Shown one piece after another: positions 1 to 12,034 of a stretch of DNA of 64,000 bases. The notes beneath the pieces were generated by a model that ran no database searches, was not told the DNA's origin, and worked only from the letters and a program-made list of their open reading frames with translations. The DNA comes from Medicago truncatula (Eukaryota > Streptophyta > Magnoliopsida > Fabales > Fabaceae), in the NCBI RefSeq assembly GCF_003473485.1, contig NC_053049.1, positions 11,718,001-11,782,000 of the forward strand, read 5' to 3'. The position numbers and the translations under genes are program-made. Each line of letters opens with the position of its first letter. Within the stretch, counting starts at the first letter, position 1.

Positions 1-490
1 CATATTTGATATTACATACTCACAGTCACATCCATCAGAGACAAGAAAATTGACATTCCACACAAATGCACATTACTTACACATAATTCATAGAAATGTA
101 TATATACTCATTGAATAAGGTCATCATAACCACACATTTCATCGCCAATTTCATGTACAAACACATAATTCAAGATTACATCATCATGCATGTTTTATTG
201 TGTCAGTAAAACCAATTTGTCCTATATGAATGTCCGAAACTAATTTAAGTATTTTTTTTTTTTTTACAATTAAATTGGGCAGCGAAAAAACTGTGATAAA
301 CCAAATTGGTTAGTGTTACAAAATACAGAACAAAATTATAACAAAAACTTCCCAAATTAAATGAGAGATATTTCAGAGAGTAATATAAAAGCATTGAATT
401 GGGATTTTTCATAATCAGAGAGAAATATTTCTACATTGGAAGATGGAACCAAAGAGAGGGAGATAGATGAATGAGGAAGTTATAGAATTT
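1..490. other. AT-rich stretch without recognised gene
   Basis: No open reading frame with a recognisable domain and no clear repeat boundary is seen. The sequence is AT-rich with a short T-run near 250. It ends at the target-site duplication of the foldback element that follows. Confidence 0.5.
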
Positions 491-889
491 AGGCTTAATG
501 ATGTGATTAGTCCTTGCAATTAGGCGTCGTTTAAAAATTCGTCCCTGTAATTGTTAATCCTGGCAATTTAGCCTTGCAATTGTTAATCATTTAAAATTTC
601 GTCCCTCTCCCACTTAATCACTGCCACGCCACATGAAATTCCAAATTTACCCCTGGGTTTCCAATTCTTTCTTTAATATTTTGTCCTCTTCTTAAGGGCA
701 AAATTGGAATTTCATGTGTGACAGTGATTGCCACGTCATCAAATTAGTGACGTGGCAGTGATTAAGTTGGTCCAAGGACCAAATTTTAAATGATTAACAA
801 TTGCAAGGCTAAATTGCCAGGATTAGCAATTACAGGGACGAATTTTTAAATGACGCCTAATTGCAAGGACTAATCACATCATTAAGCCT
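491..889. mobile_element. Foldback MITE with long terminal inverted repeats
   Basis: The left end reads AGGCTTAATGATGTGATTAG and the right end is its reverse complement. The arms match over roughly 100 bp, including the 'GTCCTTGCAATTAGGCGTC' and 'GGCAATTTAGCCTTGCAATT' blocks. The 7 bp AGAATTT flanks both sides (484-490 and 890-896), which is a target-site duplication. There is no coding capacity, so it must have been moved in trans. TSD length and arm structure suggest a Mutator- or hAT-type non-autonomous element; the superfamily is inferred. 'AGGCTTAA' arms are common in legume MITEs. Confidence 0.8.
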
Positions 890-1299
890 AGAATTTATAA
901 ATACTCAATTAATTAACCAAAACGAGAGGTGGTGCCGGAGGCAGAAGCTATGACGGAGTAACGCCGACGAGTGAGAAACGGGAAGCGACGGCTTGCGGTG
1001 CAGAGTGCGTATTTTTGACTTAGGGCAAGTGGGAAACATACGTTAACAATGGAGACAGCCCAAATAATGTGTTAGCATAGTTAGAATGCTGCTATTCACC
1101 CAAATAATATGTATATGATGAAAATACCCACTTTTTGTAAAAAAAAAAAAAAAAAAAAAGTGACACTTTTACCTGTCAACATAGAGATATACAACAAAAC
1201 AAAATAACCCGCATAGACGTAGCACAATCCACAAGAGACATCATAAACGACGCTGCGTTCGACGACTTTTTCCGTTTCATCCACATTTCGTAAACGACA

Positions 1300-1460
1300 A
1301 CAGCGTCACACAAACGGTGTTGCTCGGTGCTACCGCGCCGTTACGCTACTTTCTTCCTATCCTAAAACGACATCGTATCGATCAATCTCATCGACGATCC
1401 TCTTTCATCTCAATTACCAAACCCTAATTCCGAGAAAGTTTTTTCTCCTTAATTAACAGG
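1300..1460 (+). promoter_or_regulatory. Possible promoter and 5' UTR exon of a plus-strand gene
   Basis: A pyrimidine-rich leader contains a telo-box-like AAACCCTAA near 1420 and ends in AACAG|GTGACATTTG, a good 5' splice site with GT at 1460-1461. This is the usual layout of a plant housekeeping 5' UTR exon followed by a leader intron. No matching coding exon was found downstream; the next 3 kb hold only fragments and a LINE insertion. It may be an orphan leader of a lost gene, a non-coding transcript, or chance. Confidence 0.25.
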
Positions 1461-1817
1461 TGACATTTGATTCTTCTTTGCGATCTGTTCGTTTTTTCAT
1501 GTGATTTGAATTGTTTTTAGTTTTGAATTCTGGATTGTGATTTTGGAGATGGTGAAAACGTGTTTTTTTGTGTGGATGATTTTGACTTTTTGGGTTGATG
1601 ATTGTTTTTGGAGAATTGTTGTGTTTTGTGTATGATTTTGATGTTAAAGGTGGTTAATTTTTTTGGGATTTTGCGATGGGTTGGAATTTTGTAATTTTTC
1701 ATTGTTTATGTGATCATGAGGTGATGGTGGTGGATGTAGATTTTAGTAGATGAATTTGATGTTGAGGCAATTAGTTTGGTTTTTTAGATTAAGAGGTTGA
1801 TATCTTTGTGAAAATAC

Positions 1818-1891
1818 CTGTCGGTGAGTTCAGATAGGTCCCAGAACACAGTGCCCGTATACTTCTTGCCAATGTCGACGGGATCAACATG
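1818..1891 (-). pseudogene. Possible exon remnant of unknown gene
   Basis: Read on the minus strand this gives a coherent peptide VDPVDIGKKYTGTVFWDLSE followed by LTDR, ending exactly at a consensus splice donor (CAG|GTATTTTCAC). Upstream a stop codon appears and no acceptor AG is present, so the exon is broken. I do not recognise the family. It could be a captured gene fragment in a transposon, or coincidence. Confidence 0.2.
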
Positions 1892-2039
1892 TTACCGTAA
1901 GAAAAGAAGAAAAAAACAGTAATTGGGTTATCACAAACAAAATCTATTGAGAAGGAGTACTGCTGTGCCTTGATTGAAGATGCCGGTAACAATCCAGGAT
2001 ATTTTTAAAAATCTCCAAAATTCCACAAGTTAATTGATT

Positions 2040-2240
2040 TTTACGGACTCAAGGTTTCAAAAAACAGACCGGTACCGGGATTGCGGCCGTTACAAATCGG
2101 TATCGGCAGCCACCGTGACCGTTTTTGGTCCTTTTCACGTTGAGAACAAAAATCACAGCAAAATCGCCGTTACGGAACGCTGTTACGGGCGCGATACGCC
2201 GTTACGGCCGCAAAACACCGTTACAGACTTGAAAATTCAG
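2040..2240. repeat. GC-richer dispersed repeat with CGTTACGG motifs
   Basis: A compact 200 bp block is much richer in G+C than its flanks and is built of recurring GCCGTTAC/CGGTAC-type words. An open frame across it (2034-2243) has no recognisable domain and simply reflects the lack of AT-rich stop codons. Probably the end of a dispersed transposon; family unknown. Confidence 0.3.
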
Positions 2241-2244
2241 TAAT

Positions 2245-4044
2245 TTGAACAGGAGAAAAGGAATCGAATCTCATATTAAAAAAAAAGCACAAGAATACAA
2301 GAACAGGAGAAGAAGGAATCTGAATCTTATCTTTTTTACACAAATGAATTACTTACTTCTCTTCCTGCTTGCGATTTGCGATTCTGGTGTTGCCGTTTCT
2401 TGCTTCTTGTTCGTTCTGCTTGCCATAAATTAATGTTTTTCATTGTAATTTATTTAATAATTTCATCAGCCTCGTCTTGATCTATGTGTTTTTATTCTTG
2501 TAATACAATGATTTGTGTTCTTGTGTTGCTTTCCTCGTAGACATTGGAGGTTATAATAATGTGTATTTTTTTAACATGATTTAGCCTTTTTTTCTATCTT
2601 GTTTTTTTTTTTTTTGTTCATTTTATTTAATTTTGATTTAACTTAATTTGTTATTATTTGAGTCTTATTGAAATTACATTTCCATATTGAAATAAAAAAA
2701 AATTGAATTATGATGAGATATTTGCAAAATTGGTTGTAATCAGTGGAGGGGAAGAAGAATGAAGATATGGTGGCTGTTTAATTTGGGAAAGGGAAGTTCT
2801 TTCCCACCATGAAAAAGTCCCCCTTTTCAGGACAGGTATAGGTTGGTAACCGGTTTAGGAAAAGAAAAAATTAAAATTAAATTGTTTTTTTAATGTTGTT
2901 TTTAATTTTTCTGGTGTACCTCACCCCATTTACTACTCTATCACCTGAATTCCATAACTGTAGCCTGAGGTATAAGCTGGTAAGCTGATTTCTTTTCCAG
3001 ATCTGACACTGAAACATAACAAATTCAAGTTGGAAATAAACTTAATCTTAAGTACATGTTTTCATAGGTTGAGCGACCTCCCTTCAAAGACAAAACATCA
3101 ATATTCTCCCGTCAATGGCAGAAGCATTAGAGAAAGTTTGTTGTTGAATCAGTCAACCATGTATGTGCTGATGTATGTTGCTGCTGAGTTTGCACACTAA
3201 ATATCTTTGCACAGTACAATTTGCACCTCCATTGTCTCTTGTTTATCTCTATTTCAACCACATTTCCTATGTGAACGTCTAGTTCTCATGGTTGTTCTCT
3301 GCCACTCTGGTTCTGTTCTTAGGATGATGCTCCTATTTACTTTCATGGTGGTTGAAGAAGTATAAATTTTAGGAACAAAATTATAGGGGGAGTAATTTTC
3401 TCTTTTTAAGTTTAATTTGATTGAATATAGTAAGAAAGTAAAAAATAGAAGATGAAACTGATAAAAAAATTGATGCATAGTTCTTAAGTTTAATTGTTTT
3501 TTTATCATTTTAATTATGGCTTCACCTCTTTTCATTATTTTGTTTGTGCTTTAAGTTTTTAAAAACTTAGAGGAGTATGAGATGGTAAGTGAAGAACAAC
3601 AACATTGTGACCCTGTGAAGTAGGTTCGGAGAGAGAGGAAAAAGAATGAGGTGGGGTCCACATTTTATTACAAAAAATACAATAAATCAAAAAAATGCAA
3701 AATTGATATTTAATCATTTGGTAGGGTCAGCTTTTTTGTTACACAATAACCATCAAAAAATATCAACAATTACTAGGTAATTAATCTTGGCCATCCAAAT
3801 AAAGAACTATTATATCAATGGCTAAAAGTGCAACTTTTCTATCATAGGAAAAAACTATCCTTTCCTAAATTAAACGCCACCTGAAGATATTTGTGTCTTA
3901 TTGTTAATTTTCTTTTGGATGTTCTGTTTCTATTTGGAAGAGAAGTTGAAGCAGTATCCAATTGTCTAATCTTGCCACCACCGTTAGAATTTCGTTCATC
4001 CCATATAAAACCATTATTCTTATTATTAGATACTCTTTCTTTAT
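2245..4044. other. Intergenic AT-rich stretch
   Basis: Only short shadow reading frames occur here and no domain could be read on either strand. Long T and A runs are frequent. The stretch ends at the left copy of the 13 bp target-site duplication of the LINE. Confidence 0.4.
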
Positions 4045-4597
4045 TGTTGGTCTAATGAGGTTAGACCGAAAAAGCTTAGACAAGGTTTTGGTTTAATTTG
4101 GCATGCCGTAATTTGGGTGATTTGGAAGGTGAGAAATGAGATGATTTTCAAGAATGGTGTAACTGATGTAGAGGATATGGTGGAGAAAATTAAGGTTCAA
4201 TCTTGGGTTTGGAGTTTATCCCAGTTGTAAATTCCGTCATTTCTATTTTATGAGTGGTGTTGGAACCCGTGGGGATTGTCTAATTCGGTTGTTTTTTTTC
4301 GTCTTAGTTGTTATGTGTTGGGCGTGCAAGTAGTCTGATATGGGGATATCTGTTAGTTTGTTTCTGAGACAGGGGCGTTGTTTTCTTTTCCCCTTGCCCT
4401 GTTGGTGGTGTTTATAGGCAGCTGTTTTTAGTGGTGTTGTTGTGCTTTTATCCCTGTTCCATACCGTTTGTGGTGTTGTGGATTTGGCTAATTGCTTTCT
4501 GGTGTATTGGCTATTTGCATTGTATTCTTGTGTCCCTAGCTGCTTATCTTAAGTGGTGTTGGGCTTATAATATATTTCGGTGTTCAAAAAAAAAAAA
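4045..4597 (+). mobile_element. 5'-truncated L1-type LINE with poly(A) tail and TSD
   Basis: The element is flanked by a perfect 13 bp duplication, ACTCTTTCTTTAT, at 4032-4044 and 4598-4610, and ends in a poly(A) tail just before the right copy. Near its 5' end, translation gives a stretch resembling the extreme C-terminus of plant L1 ORF2 proteins (IWHAVIWVIWKVRNEMIF, then a VWSL block). After a stop and frameshift comes the family's closing YEWCWNP motif. The rest is 3' UTR. Poly(A), 5' truncation and variable-length TSD are the signature of target-primed reverse transcription. It is dead on arrival, lacking reverse transcriptase and endonuclease. Confidence 0.85.
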
Positions 4598-4610
4598 ACT
4601 CTTTCTTTAT

Positions 4611-5966
4611 CTCGATGCCAGTTCAAGTACCAAACAAAGCTTTCCGAGATTGAAAACCCTTACCACATTCTTTGCACAATTTGTCCAAAACAACATCAGA
4701 ACAAAAGAGTCTTCATCAAGTGACCTCTTTTTCCAAGTTTATTTGGTTGAATTCTCTCCAAGACCATAATATCCTTCTGAACAACCTTCTTCATTCATTG
4801 TTATTACAACGACAACATACTCGTCATCATCATGATAATTCGTTTTTACATGATGATCACATGACCTCACAGAATTTGCAGACGTGTTTAATCACTTTGT
4901 GATTATTGTTTCTGACAGTGTTGCCTCTGAGATCAAGTCTACGTTTGAGGGATTGAGGACCAAATTTGAGAAGGAAACGTAGATTCGAAATCAGTTTAGA
5001 ATGTGCTAGCATTTAGGCTCTTATTTGTTATTTATTTTTCTGGTTCGCTTTACTGAGGGTATTGTTGTTTCAATGTTAGACAAACTTTTTCTAAGGCATT
5101 TTTAAAGTGTTCCAGAGAGGTTTGTGAAAAACAAATTGGTTATCTTCCAAGTCTTCTATCTCATGCTCAACCTATGAACGTCTAAAACATATTTGTTCTT
5201 TTTTGTGTTTGGTTTATTTTTAGAATCTTCGAAAATAATGCATAAATATACTACATTTTGGTTCCAAATAGCTAACATATTTGATTGGGATTTGGTTTAA
5301 CATGACAGAAACATATAGTAATTTACTAACTGCCCCTAAGTAAAGATACACATGCTTTTACATTTGTAGGCTTGTAGCATGCTTACTATTCTCTCCATAT
5401 GGCTTTTTTTTTTTTAATACTATTTGATGGGACTGTTTGGAATTGTAATAATTATTCTGAATATATCTATCTGTTTGTTGGGTATGTTTGGTTTGGTCTC
5501 TTCATTATGTATCTCTTGGTTAATTTAAACTTTAAAGTTGGTCAATCATCTCTTTAATGAACTTATGTGTTGATAACATTTTATTTTTAATTCAGTATTT
5601 CTACTAATAATAACCAGATGATTTTATAGGTTCCAAAACCTTTCATGTAGCGCCTTCAAGGGGTGTTAAAGGATGAGTCAAGATTTTGGTTAAGAATTCC
5701 AAGGAGCAAACATGACAACTAACCAGATGCCTCAGTGAACCGTGCACACATTCTTCATAACTTAAGGAACCTTAACTCAGAGAACTTGAAAGCCGTATAA
5801 TTCATTCATCAATTTCTTGGAAGACTCTCAAATTTCTTTGTTTTATAGGTTTGAATTTGTAATGTGTACATCTCTTATCGAGATTAGATCAATATATATT
5901 ATAAATAAATTAAATTACTCTGATCGAGACTAGATCAATATATATTGTTATTAATAAATAAATAAA
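4611..5966. other. Intergenic stretch with one possible exon-like ORF
   Basis: Around 4870-4981 (+) one frame reads without interruption from an AG-containing junction to a stop, encoding roughly ADVFNHFVIIVSDSVASEIK plus a short charged tail. No start codon or family could be assigned. A stem-like repeat 'GATC(G)AGA(C)TAGATCAATATATAT' occurs twice near 5880-5945. The remainder is AT-rich with nothing recognised. Confidence 0.3.
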
Positions 5967-7493
5967 GAGTAAATAGTCAATTACCCTCCTGAAATTGTAA
6001 CTTTCGTCAAAAATCCCCCTGAATTTTGCAAAATGTCAAAAACCCCCCTGAAATTGTCAAGCGTCTGTCAATTACCCCCCTCCGTTAATTTCCTCCATCC
6101 AACATGCTGATGTGGCCGTTAACTGCCACGTGGCACTGACACATGGTCAAAAAAGTCATGCCACGTCATAGGGGGGTAATTGACTATATTTATTTATTTT
6201 TGAAAAAAATCTGATTTTTTTTTTTTGAAAAAAATCTGATTTTTTTTTTTAAATGTGATTTTTTTTTCTTTTCATAATTAACATCTGTGCCACCCACTGA
6301 ACATGCAAATACCCCCCTGAAATTAAACATTTATGAGCAAATACCACCCTCAAATTTAAAATTTATGTAGCAAATATCCCCTCAAATTTATAACTTATAT
6401 GCAAACATCCTTTCCAAATGTAAAACTTATATGAAAATTACACCTTGAATCATAAAACTTTAATGGTTAAGTAAAACTTATTCTTAATCTATAATTTACT
6501 ATATCTCTAATAACAATAAAAAAGAAAAAAAAAATCACATCTTTAAAATAACATGGAAACAGAGATGCATATGCATCAAAATGTTGTGTTTTGAGAGCAA
6601 ATAATTGCAAATCCTACAGAAAAAAAAATTAACAAGGATTTGACCAAGACATATATATAATATATGAAGGTAAATTTGGTAGTTATGGCAAAGTGTAATT
6701 ACAGCGGGAAGTTAAATTTTCTCCAACAACAAAAGTGTAATGGCAATAATTTGTCATCATTTCGAGCAACACCATTAGGCCTTAACAGATAGAGAACTAG
6801 TGGTGTGTTCGGTGGGAACCCCTGAAGGAGCATAACTAGAAATATTCCCAAGCTCTTGGCCAAAAAACAATTCTACGTGAGCCTACACACAACCATCCAT
6901 TCATGCACCAATAACCTCTCCCCCTTTGTTTTATTTTAAAGATGTGATTTTTTTTCTTTTTTATTGTTATTAGAGATATAGTAAATTATAGATTAAGAAT
7001 AAGTTTTACTTAACCATTAAAGTTTTATGATTCAAGGTGTAATTTGCATATAAGTTTTACATTTGAAGAGGATGTTTGCATATAAGTTATAAATTTGAGG
7101 GGATATTTGCTACATAAATTTTAAATTTGAGGGTGGTATTTGCACATAAATGTTTAATTTCAGGGGGTATTTGCATGTACAGTGGGTGGCACAAATGTTA
7201 ATTATGAAAAGAAAAAAAAAATCAGATTTAAAAAAGAAAAAAAATCAGATTTTTTCCAAAAAAAAATAAAATATAGTCAATTACCCCCCTATGACGTGGC
7301 ATGACTTTTTTGACCATGTGTCAGTGCCACGTGGCAGTTAACGGCCACATCAGCATGTTGGATGGAGGAAATTAACGGAGGGGGGTAATTGACAGACGCT
7401 TAACAATTTCAGGGGGGTTTTTGACATTTTGCAAAATTCAAGGGGGTTTTTGACGAAAGTTACAATTTCAGGGGGGTAATTGACTATTTACTC
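5967..7493. mobile_element. Giant foldback element, arms about 560-590 bp
   Basis: The left arm (about 5967-6554) and right arm (about 6935-7493) are inverted copies. Both begin with GAGTAAATAGTCAATTAC and carry the same blocks: G/C runs alternating with AATTTCAGGGGGGT-type words, CCACGTGGCA, and the GTGGGTGGCAC motif. The unique loop is about 380 bp. AATAAATAAA flanks both ends (10 bp). A 9-10 bp duplication with very long inverted arms fits a Mutator-type foldback MITE. No coding region is present. A transcript through it would form a hairpin of more than 500 bp. Confidence 0.8.
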
Positions 7494-7852
7494 AATAAAT
7501 AAAATTACATTTGATGTCAGATTCTACAAGTAGTTTAACATTTCCTTAAGGATGTTAATTGAAATGCCAAGTGCTTTTAAGGTTGTTAATTGAAATGCTA
7601 AGTGCTAGTACGTGATAATTAAATTGAAGTGTGTACTGATTCTAGGTTTCTTGTACTACTGAGCTTAAGATCTATGCACTATTGAAGAATAGCATTTCTC
7701 TAGTTTCCGAAAAGAGTGTTCTATTCTTAATAATAGTGTAGACAGCAAACAACGAAATAGGCCGAAACAGAAGTTGCAGCAGCATCATACAGCTTACTGC
7801 CACACCTAAACCACCAAAAAAACGCCAATATGGACCCTAAAGGCAATCCCAG

Positions 7853-8058
7853 CCGAGGCACAGACAAACCATAGCAGAAAAACCAACATTGGCCTGCTAC
7901 AACTGCTGAACCAGCAGCCAACAATACCAATCGGACACCAAAACCATAGCAGAAAAAACCAGCAGCCGAGGGACAGACAAACCATAGCAGAAAAATCAAA
8001 AGTGGCCTGCCATAACTTCTGGACCAGCAGCCCACAACGCCAAACGGACACCAAAACA
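7853..8058. repeat. 113 bp tandem repeat, about 1.8 copies
   Basis: The block starting CCGAGGCACAGACAAACCAT at 7853 recurs at 7966 as CCGAGGGACAGACAAACCAT, and both copies run on through AGCAGAAAAA, TGGCCTGC and the CGGACACCAAAAC end. Minus-strand frames through it encode repetitive cysteine/tryptophan-rich peptides that look like artefacts of the repeat. Probably the tail of a decayed transposon. Confidence 0.6.
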
Positions 8059-8589
8059 GTCACTTTCTTTAATTTTTAGTTTCAGCTTGGTCTCTTAACA
8101 TCTAAAAGTTTCAATCCTGACCCTTATTTTTATGTTTTGTTCCCTTGTGTTATAAAAGTTATACCACTGTGGCCATTTTTAACACAATATAAAAAATAAA
8201 AAAATAAAAAAAACCAGATTGAAACTAAAAAGTAAGACAAGAAATCCAATTAATTTTTTTTTAAGTTAAGCGACCAAAGTTAAAGTTTAAAAATAAATTA
8301 AGGGACAAACATGTATTTTAGGCTTTTTAGCCATCTTTCTGCTATAGTATTTGCAGGTAACTTTGGTTTTCATTGAGTGGGTCAGCATAATTAGTAAGGA
8401 GAACTTTTACTGATAAAACCGAATGTTAAGAGGTAAGTCTTTAAAATTTGGTTTACTCACTGTCACTGAAAATATCACATGTTACCACAAACACCATTAT
8501 ACAAATGACATCCACAAACTCAGTATAGATGAAATCATATCTAACAAAACCAACAAAAAAACTAAACGGAGACGTGAAATTTAAAAAGC
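8059..8589. other. Decayed foldback-like repeat and AT-rich filler
   Basis: Between 8080 and 8330 the words GGTCTCTTAACAT..., GACCCTTA and, in inverse, AAGCGACCAAAG and AAGGGACAAAC resemble worn arms of the legume 'GGTCCC' foldback class, but no precise boundary or TSD can be drawn. No gene is seen. Confidence 0.35.
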
Positions 8590-8764
8590 TTCCAACTTAA
8601 ACAATTCAAGCAAATCTGTCTAGGCTAAACTGCCAAATCAAACCATTCAAATAAAATTGTCTAGATTTTTCAAAATAAAATAAAATAAAATTGTCTAGTC
8701 TGATATGGCAAATTAAAACATTGAAATAAATTAGTCCAAGCTGAAGTGCCGAATTAAAGCAAAG
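8590..8764. repeat. Minisatellite of about 40 bp units
   Basis: Degenerate units of the form TTGTCTAG(G)CTGAA(T)TGCCAAATTAAA recur about four times directly downstream of the stop codon of the Ulp1-like pseudogene. The same minisatellite lies in the same relative place behind the second copy at 13960-14130, so it was part of the ancestral 3' region before duplication. Confidence 0.65.
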
Positions 8765-10783
8765 TCATGTGATTTTTTGCAGATCCATCCACCATTTGAG
8801 AGTTGAATCCTTTTTTTCTTCCACATTCTTCCAGTGTTCGCATGCTTTTTCAGTGATTTTACTCATCTTTATATTGTAAATGCTATGAACCAAATCAATG
8901 GCAAGTTTAACCCTTGTATCTGGATAAACCTGATAACAATGCACACATTAAAATGTTAGATTTAATATAGCAACTATTCCACAACTTATATCATGTTGCA
9001 CCAAGTGTTTCCTAATAAAAAAAAAGTTAACCACAAAAACTAATAAACTTTAAAGTTGCAAGCCAGAAAAATATAATTTATTGTGAATTATAAATTTGTT
9101 TGAAGTTGACAGAAAAAATATTCAGAAGGTGCTTACTTCTACACAGTTGTAGTCATTTTTCCTATCACATTCTTTCATCCAAGCAGCAACCCAGACTCCG
9201 GAGTCGTTACTAAAAATCAAGAATAGAAATGAGAAGACTAGCAGTAGATTTATTCACCATAATGTAAGAAGAGTAAGTGAATGAAACTTACGATCCATAT
9301 CTCTGACTTAGGAGTCCTCTGGGTTCAACAACTGAGAAATTGGAGATAATGCGCTTCTCTAAATTGATTCCGCAATCATAATATGAATTCTCCAAAAACA
9401 TTTCTTCCAAAAATATTGACTGTATAGTATTGTTAACTTTAGTATCTGTTAGAAAAGAGAAGGGAAAATTGAAAAATAATGAGTTATAAATACCATTATC
9501 AAGACATCTCTATGTCTAAGCAGCTTTCTTCCATCACACCTTTCGAACGTCCTCTATTCTTCCCATGAAGGCATTCTGAAAAAACTCCATGTCAGCCTTA
9601 GGATTGTGCATCCAGTCAAGTGCATGTTGCTTTCAAGTGAAACAAAAAAAAGTTAAACGTGAATGAAATAAAAGACTTTATAAATTTTGTAATTATAGTA
9701 AAATGAAACATAAAATATGTAGAGTATGTACCGCAAAATTTGCTAGTAGGTACCACAAAGATGGTGTTCCACCACATCTTTGTTGGTATGTTAGTTTACA
9801 ACACACTAAATTAATGACCTATACAGTAACCAGAAAACCAATTATACATGCTCAGTTAAAGTTAACTATATATAAAATAGTATTATGCAATTTATAACTA
9901 ACCGCTTGGTCAACCGGAGAATCAGGCATCAGAGTCTTAAGGGTTTTCCGGTATCCCACGACCCAAGTTCACTTTGTGCCAGTATTTCCTCCCTGTGTAA
10001 GTGTCAGGAACACATGTTGACGATGAAAATAAATAGTTGTACGAATTTTACTAAATAAAAATAACATACCCATGACGATTTTCATCATCAGCAATAAATA
10101 GGTAAGCTGCCATATATGCTTCCATATCATTCTTAACCACATGCGGGAATGGATGGATTGAAAGAGGAAAATACTGAAGAAAAAAATACAAATTCATATT
10201 AAACTAAATTACATAGCATAATTAATGATTAAAATTATAGTCAAGTGGAAATGATTACCTCCGGGATATTAACACCTTCTGTAATCCCTTCAAATTCAGT
10301 TGGATTCATTGGGTGGTAGTCAGTATAGCAATCCCTTCAAGATAATTGGAATGATAATTTGACATATTAGATAATTTTTCATTCTCTAAGTTGGATGCTA
10401 AAAACACTTATTTAGTCTTTACTATTTTCACTTATCTATACCCCCTACTTGTTCAAAAGAAAATATAGTAAACCAACCTGTATTGTTTTTTATATCATTT
10501 ATAGAACATAATTTCATTTTCTATATTAGTTTTGTCAATACTACATTAATACCTTCATACTAAATACCGCCAAACTTCCTATACAACAAGCAAATGAACT
10601 GAAATCATATTTAATATGAAGGGATGTTAAAGAAACCTGACACAGGTGTTGATACTACATTAATACCTTCATACTCAATTCAGCTTTAATGTCTTTCTTC
10701 TCTTGATCTGTCGGTTTTTCACACAAGCCAACTGAATTCCTCTGGATTTGTGGGCTATTGGACCTCATACCTTCTTCAGCCAT
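8765..10783 (-). pseudogene. Ulp1-like C48 cysteine protease, decayed copy A
   Basis: Multi-exon minus-strand remnant of the plant transposon-associated Ulp1 (SUMO protease-like) family. The first exon, ATG at 10783, encodes MAEEGMRSNSPQIQRNSVGL and ends in a GT donor near 10667. Later exons include CYTDYHPMNPTEFEG (10340-10260), QQRCGGTPSLWYLLANFA (9790-9730), ALDWMHNPKADMEFF (9620-9550), SIFLEEMFLENSYYDCGIN (9420-9300) and VWVAAWMKECD (9215-9140). The last exon, VYPDTRVKLAIDLV onward, ends with TGA at 8765. Two catalytic losses are visible. The His/Asp exon present in copy B is deleted here, fusing its neighbours out of frame. In the nucleophile motif NDCG the codon reads Ser (NDSG). Exon borders are mostly intact, so decay is recent. 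It is probably a relic of a mobile element. Confidence 0.7.
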
Positions 10784-10983
10784 GGTTGAGTTTGTTGTTT
10801 TGTTCAGAGAATTAGAAGTTAGAAGAAACTGTGTTTGTAGAGCACGTTCACTTCTTTTGTTGCTAATAGGAAACTGTCCCACTCAACTACCCAAGTAATT
10901 GTTTCTGTTCTTCTCTTATAGAACACGATCTTTTTCTTTATACTGCCTCCTTGGTTTTTTTCTCCTTTGCCTTCTTCTTGGAA

Positions 10984-11265
10984 TTCATAAAATACTTATT
11001 AATCAAATAAAAATATATATTAGTTAAATAAAAAAATATCAATTGCATTCATATAGCAAACTTACGATTTTAAATACAAATAATAATTTGAAATGGATTA
11101 AAATAATTTAAAATAAATATATTTAGTGGTTATAAATGTAATTTACAAAAAAAAATGTATTTTTATGTCATTTTATATTTACAACAACTAAATTTATCAA
11201 ACACGTTAATTTTAGGATGTGTTTGATAAGGACTAAAAGCTAGCTTATGGCCCGAGTTTGATTTC
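10984..11265. repeat. AT-rich dispersed repeat, copy 1
   Basis: This copy shares colinear words with 12870-13250: the TTTTATGTCATTTTATATTT block, CAACAACTAA(A/T)TTTA(T/C), AAACAC(G/T)TTAATTTTA and the terminal AGCTAGCTTAT. The end near 11219 (GATGTGTTTGATAAG...) matches the TGTGTTTGGTAAAAATAAGC ends typical of hAT-like MITEs. Assignment is tentative. Confidence 0.4.
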
Positions 11266-11487
11266 ACATATCTTTAAGTGTGCGGACTATCTTTCCAAAC
11301 AAATTATGTTTTATGAGTTTGAGTTTGATTTCACTCGAATTATCTCTTTCTATTTGTAGATATTTTATTTATCTATAATATTTAATAGACTTCAGCTCAA
11401 GATCCTCATTATTACTTATCAGTTATCACATACAACGCTACGTTATATTCAAAAAGATCGTCAACATTGACTTCATTTCAGTTCCAT

Positions 11488-12013
11488 TAGTATCTTTCAT
11501 TCATGACATAATTTACCGAGATCTCTTTATTTTCATAAATTGCAGGTACCTAATCGGTTCTTCTGGAACTTAAATATCAATTATGCTATACGATTCTTTT
11601 AGAGTTTTCAAGGTTATCTTTCGTTTAACTCATTTTCTTCTTCGAGGCTTTTTATATTTGTCGATTGATCTACCATGCTTCGTGCACGGCTGACTTGTTT
11701 GCAATATTAGATTATCTGACATGAATATCTATTTCGTTTGGTGTAAGATAATGGAATGCTTGCCTTTCTCAATACCGAATAGAATGTATATATACAAGTG
11801 TAGGTCAACTATCTAATTATGTTACAACATAATTACAGGGAAATCATTAAAACTAATTATGACAAATATTCTATTCTATCATTTGGAGCATTGGTTGCTG
11901 ATATTCGATTTTTTTTTTCAATTTTACAAATGTGTTATATCTTGAGGATCACGATGAAACAATAATATTTCCTTTAGTATCTTTCATTCATGACATAATT
12001 TACCGAGATCTCT
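11488..12013. repeat. 39 bp direct repeat pair
   Basis: TAGTATCTTTCATTCATGAC and the following ATAATTTACCGAGATCTCT occur at 11488-11526 and again at 11975-12013, separated by about 450 bp of unique sequence. They look like long direct repeats left by an unequal event or as internal repeats of the surrounding element. No gene is present between them. Confidence 0.7.
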
Positions 12014-12034
12014 ATATAGTATACTTTTTTATAT

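Noticed and set aside
920..1015. Minus-strand reading RRFPFLTRRRYSVIASASGT resembling a plastid transit peptide
   Set aside because: Too short, no start codon or following exon, and it stops within a few codons; likely chance in a locally GC-rich spot.
1141..1160. Homopolymer runs and similar A/T tracts (for example 42600-42624, 63136-63161)
   Set aside because: Simple-sequence tracts are expected in this AT-rich DNA; no terminator or structured RNA role is supported.
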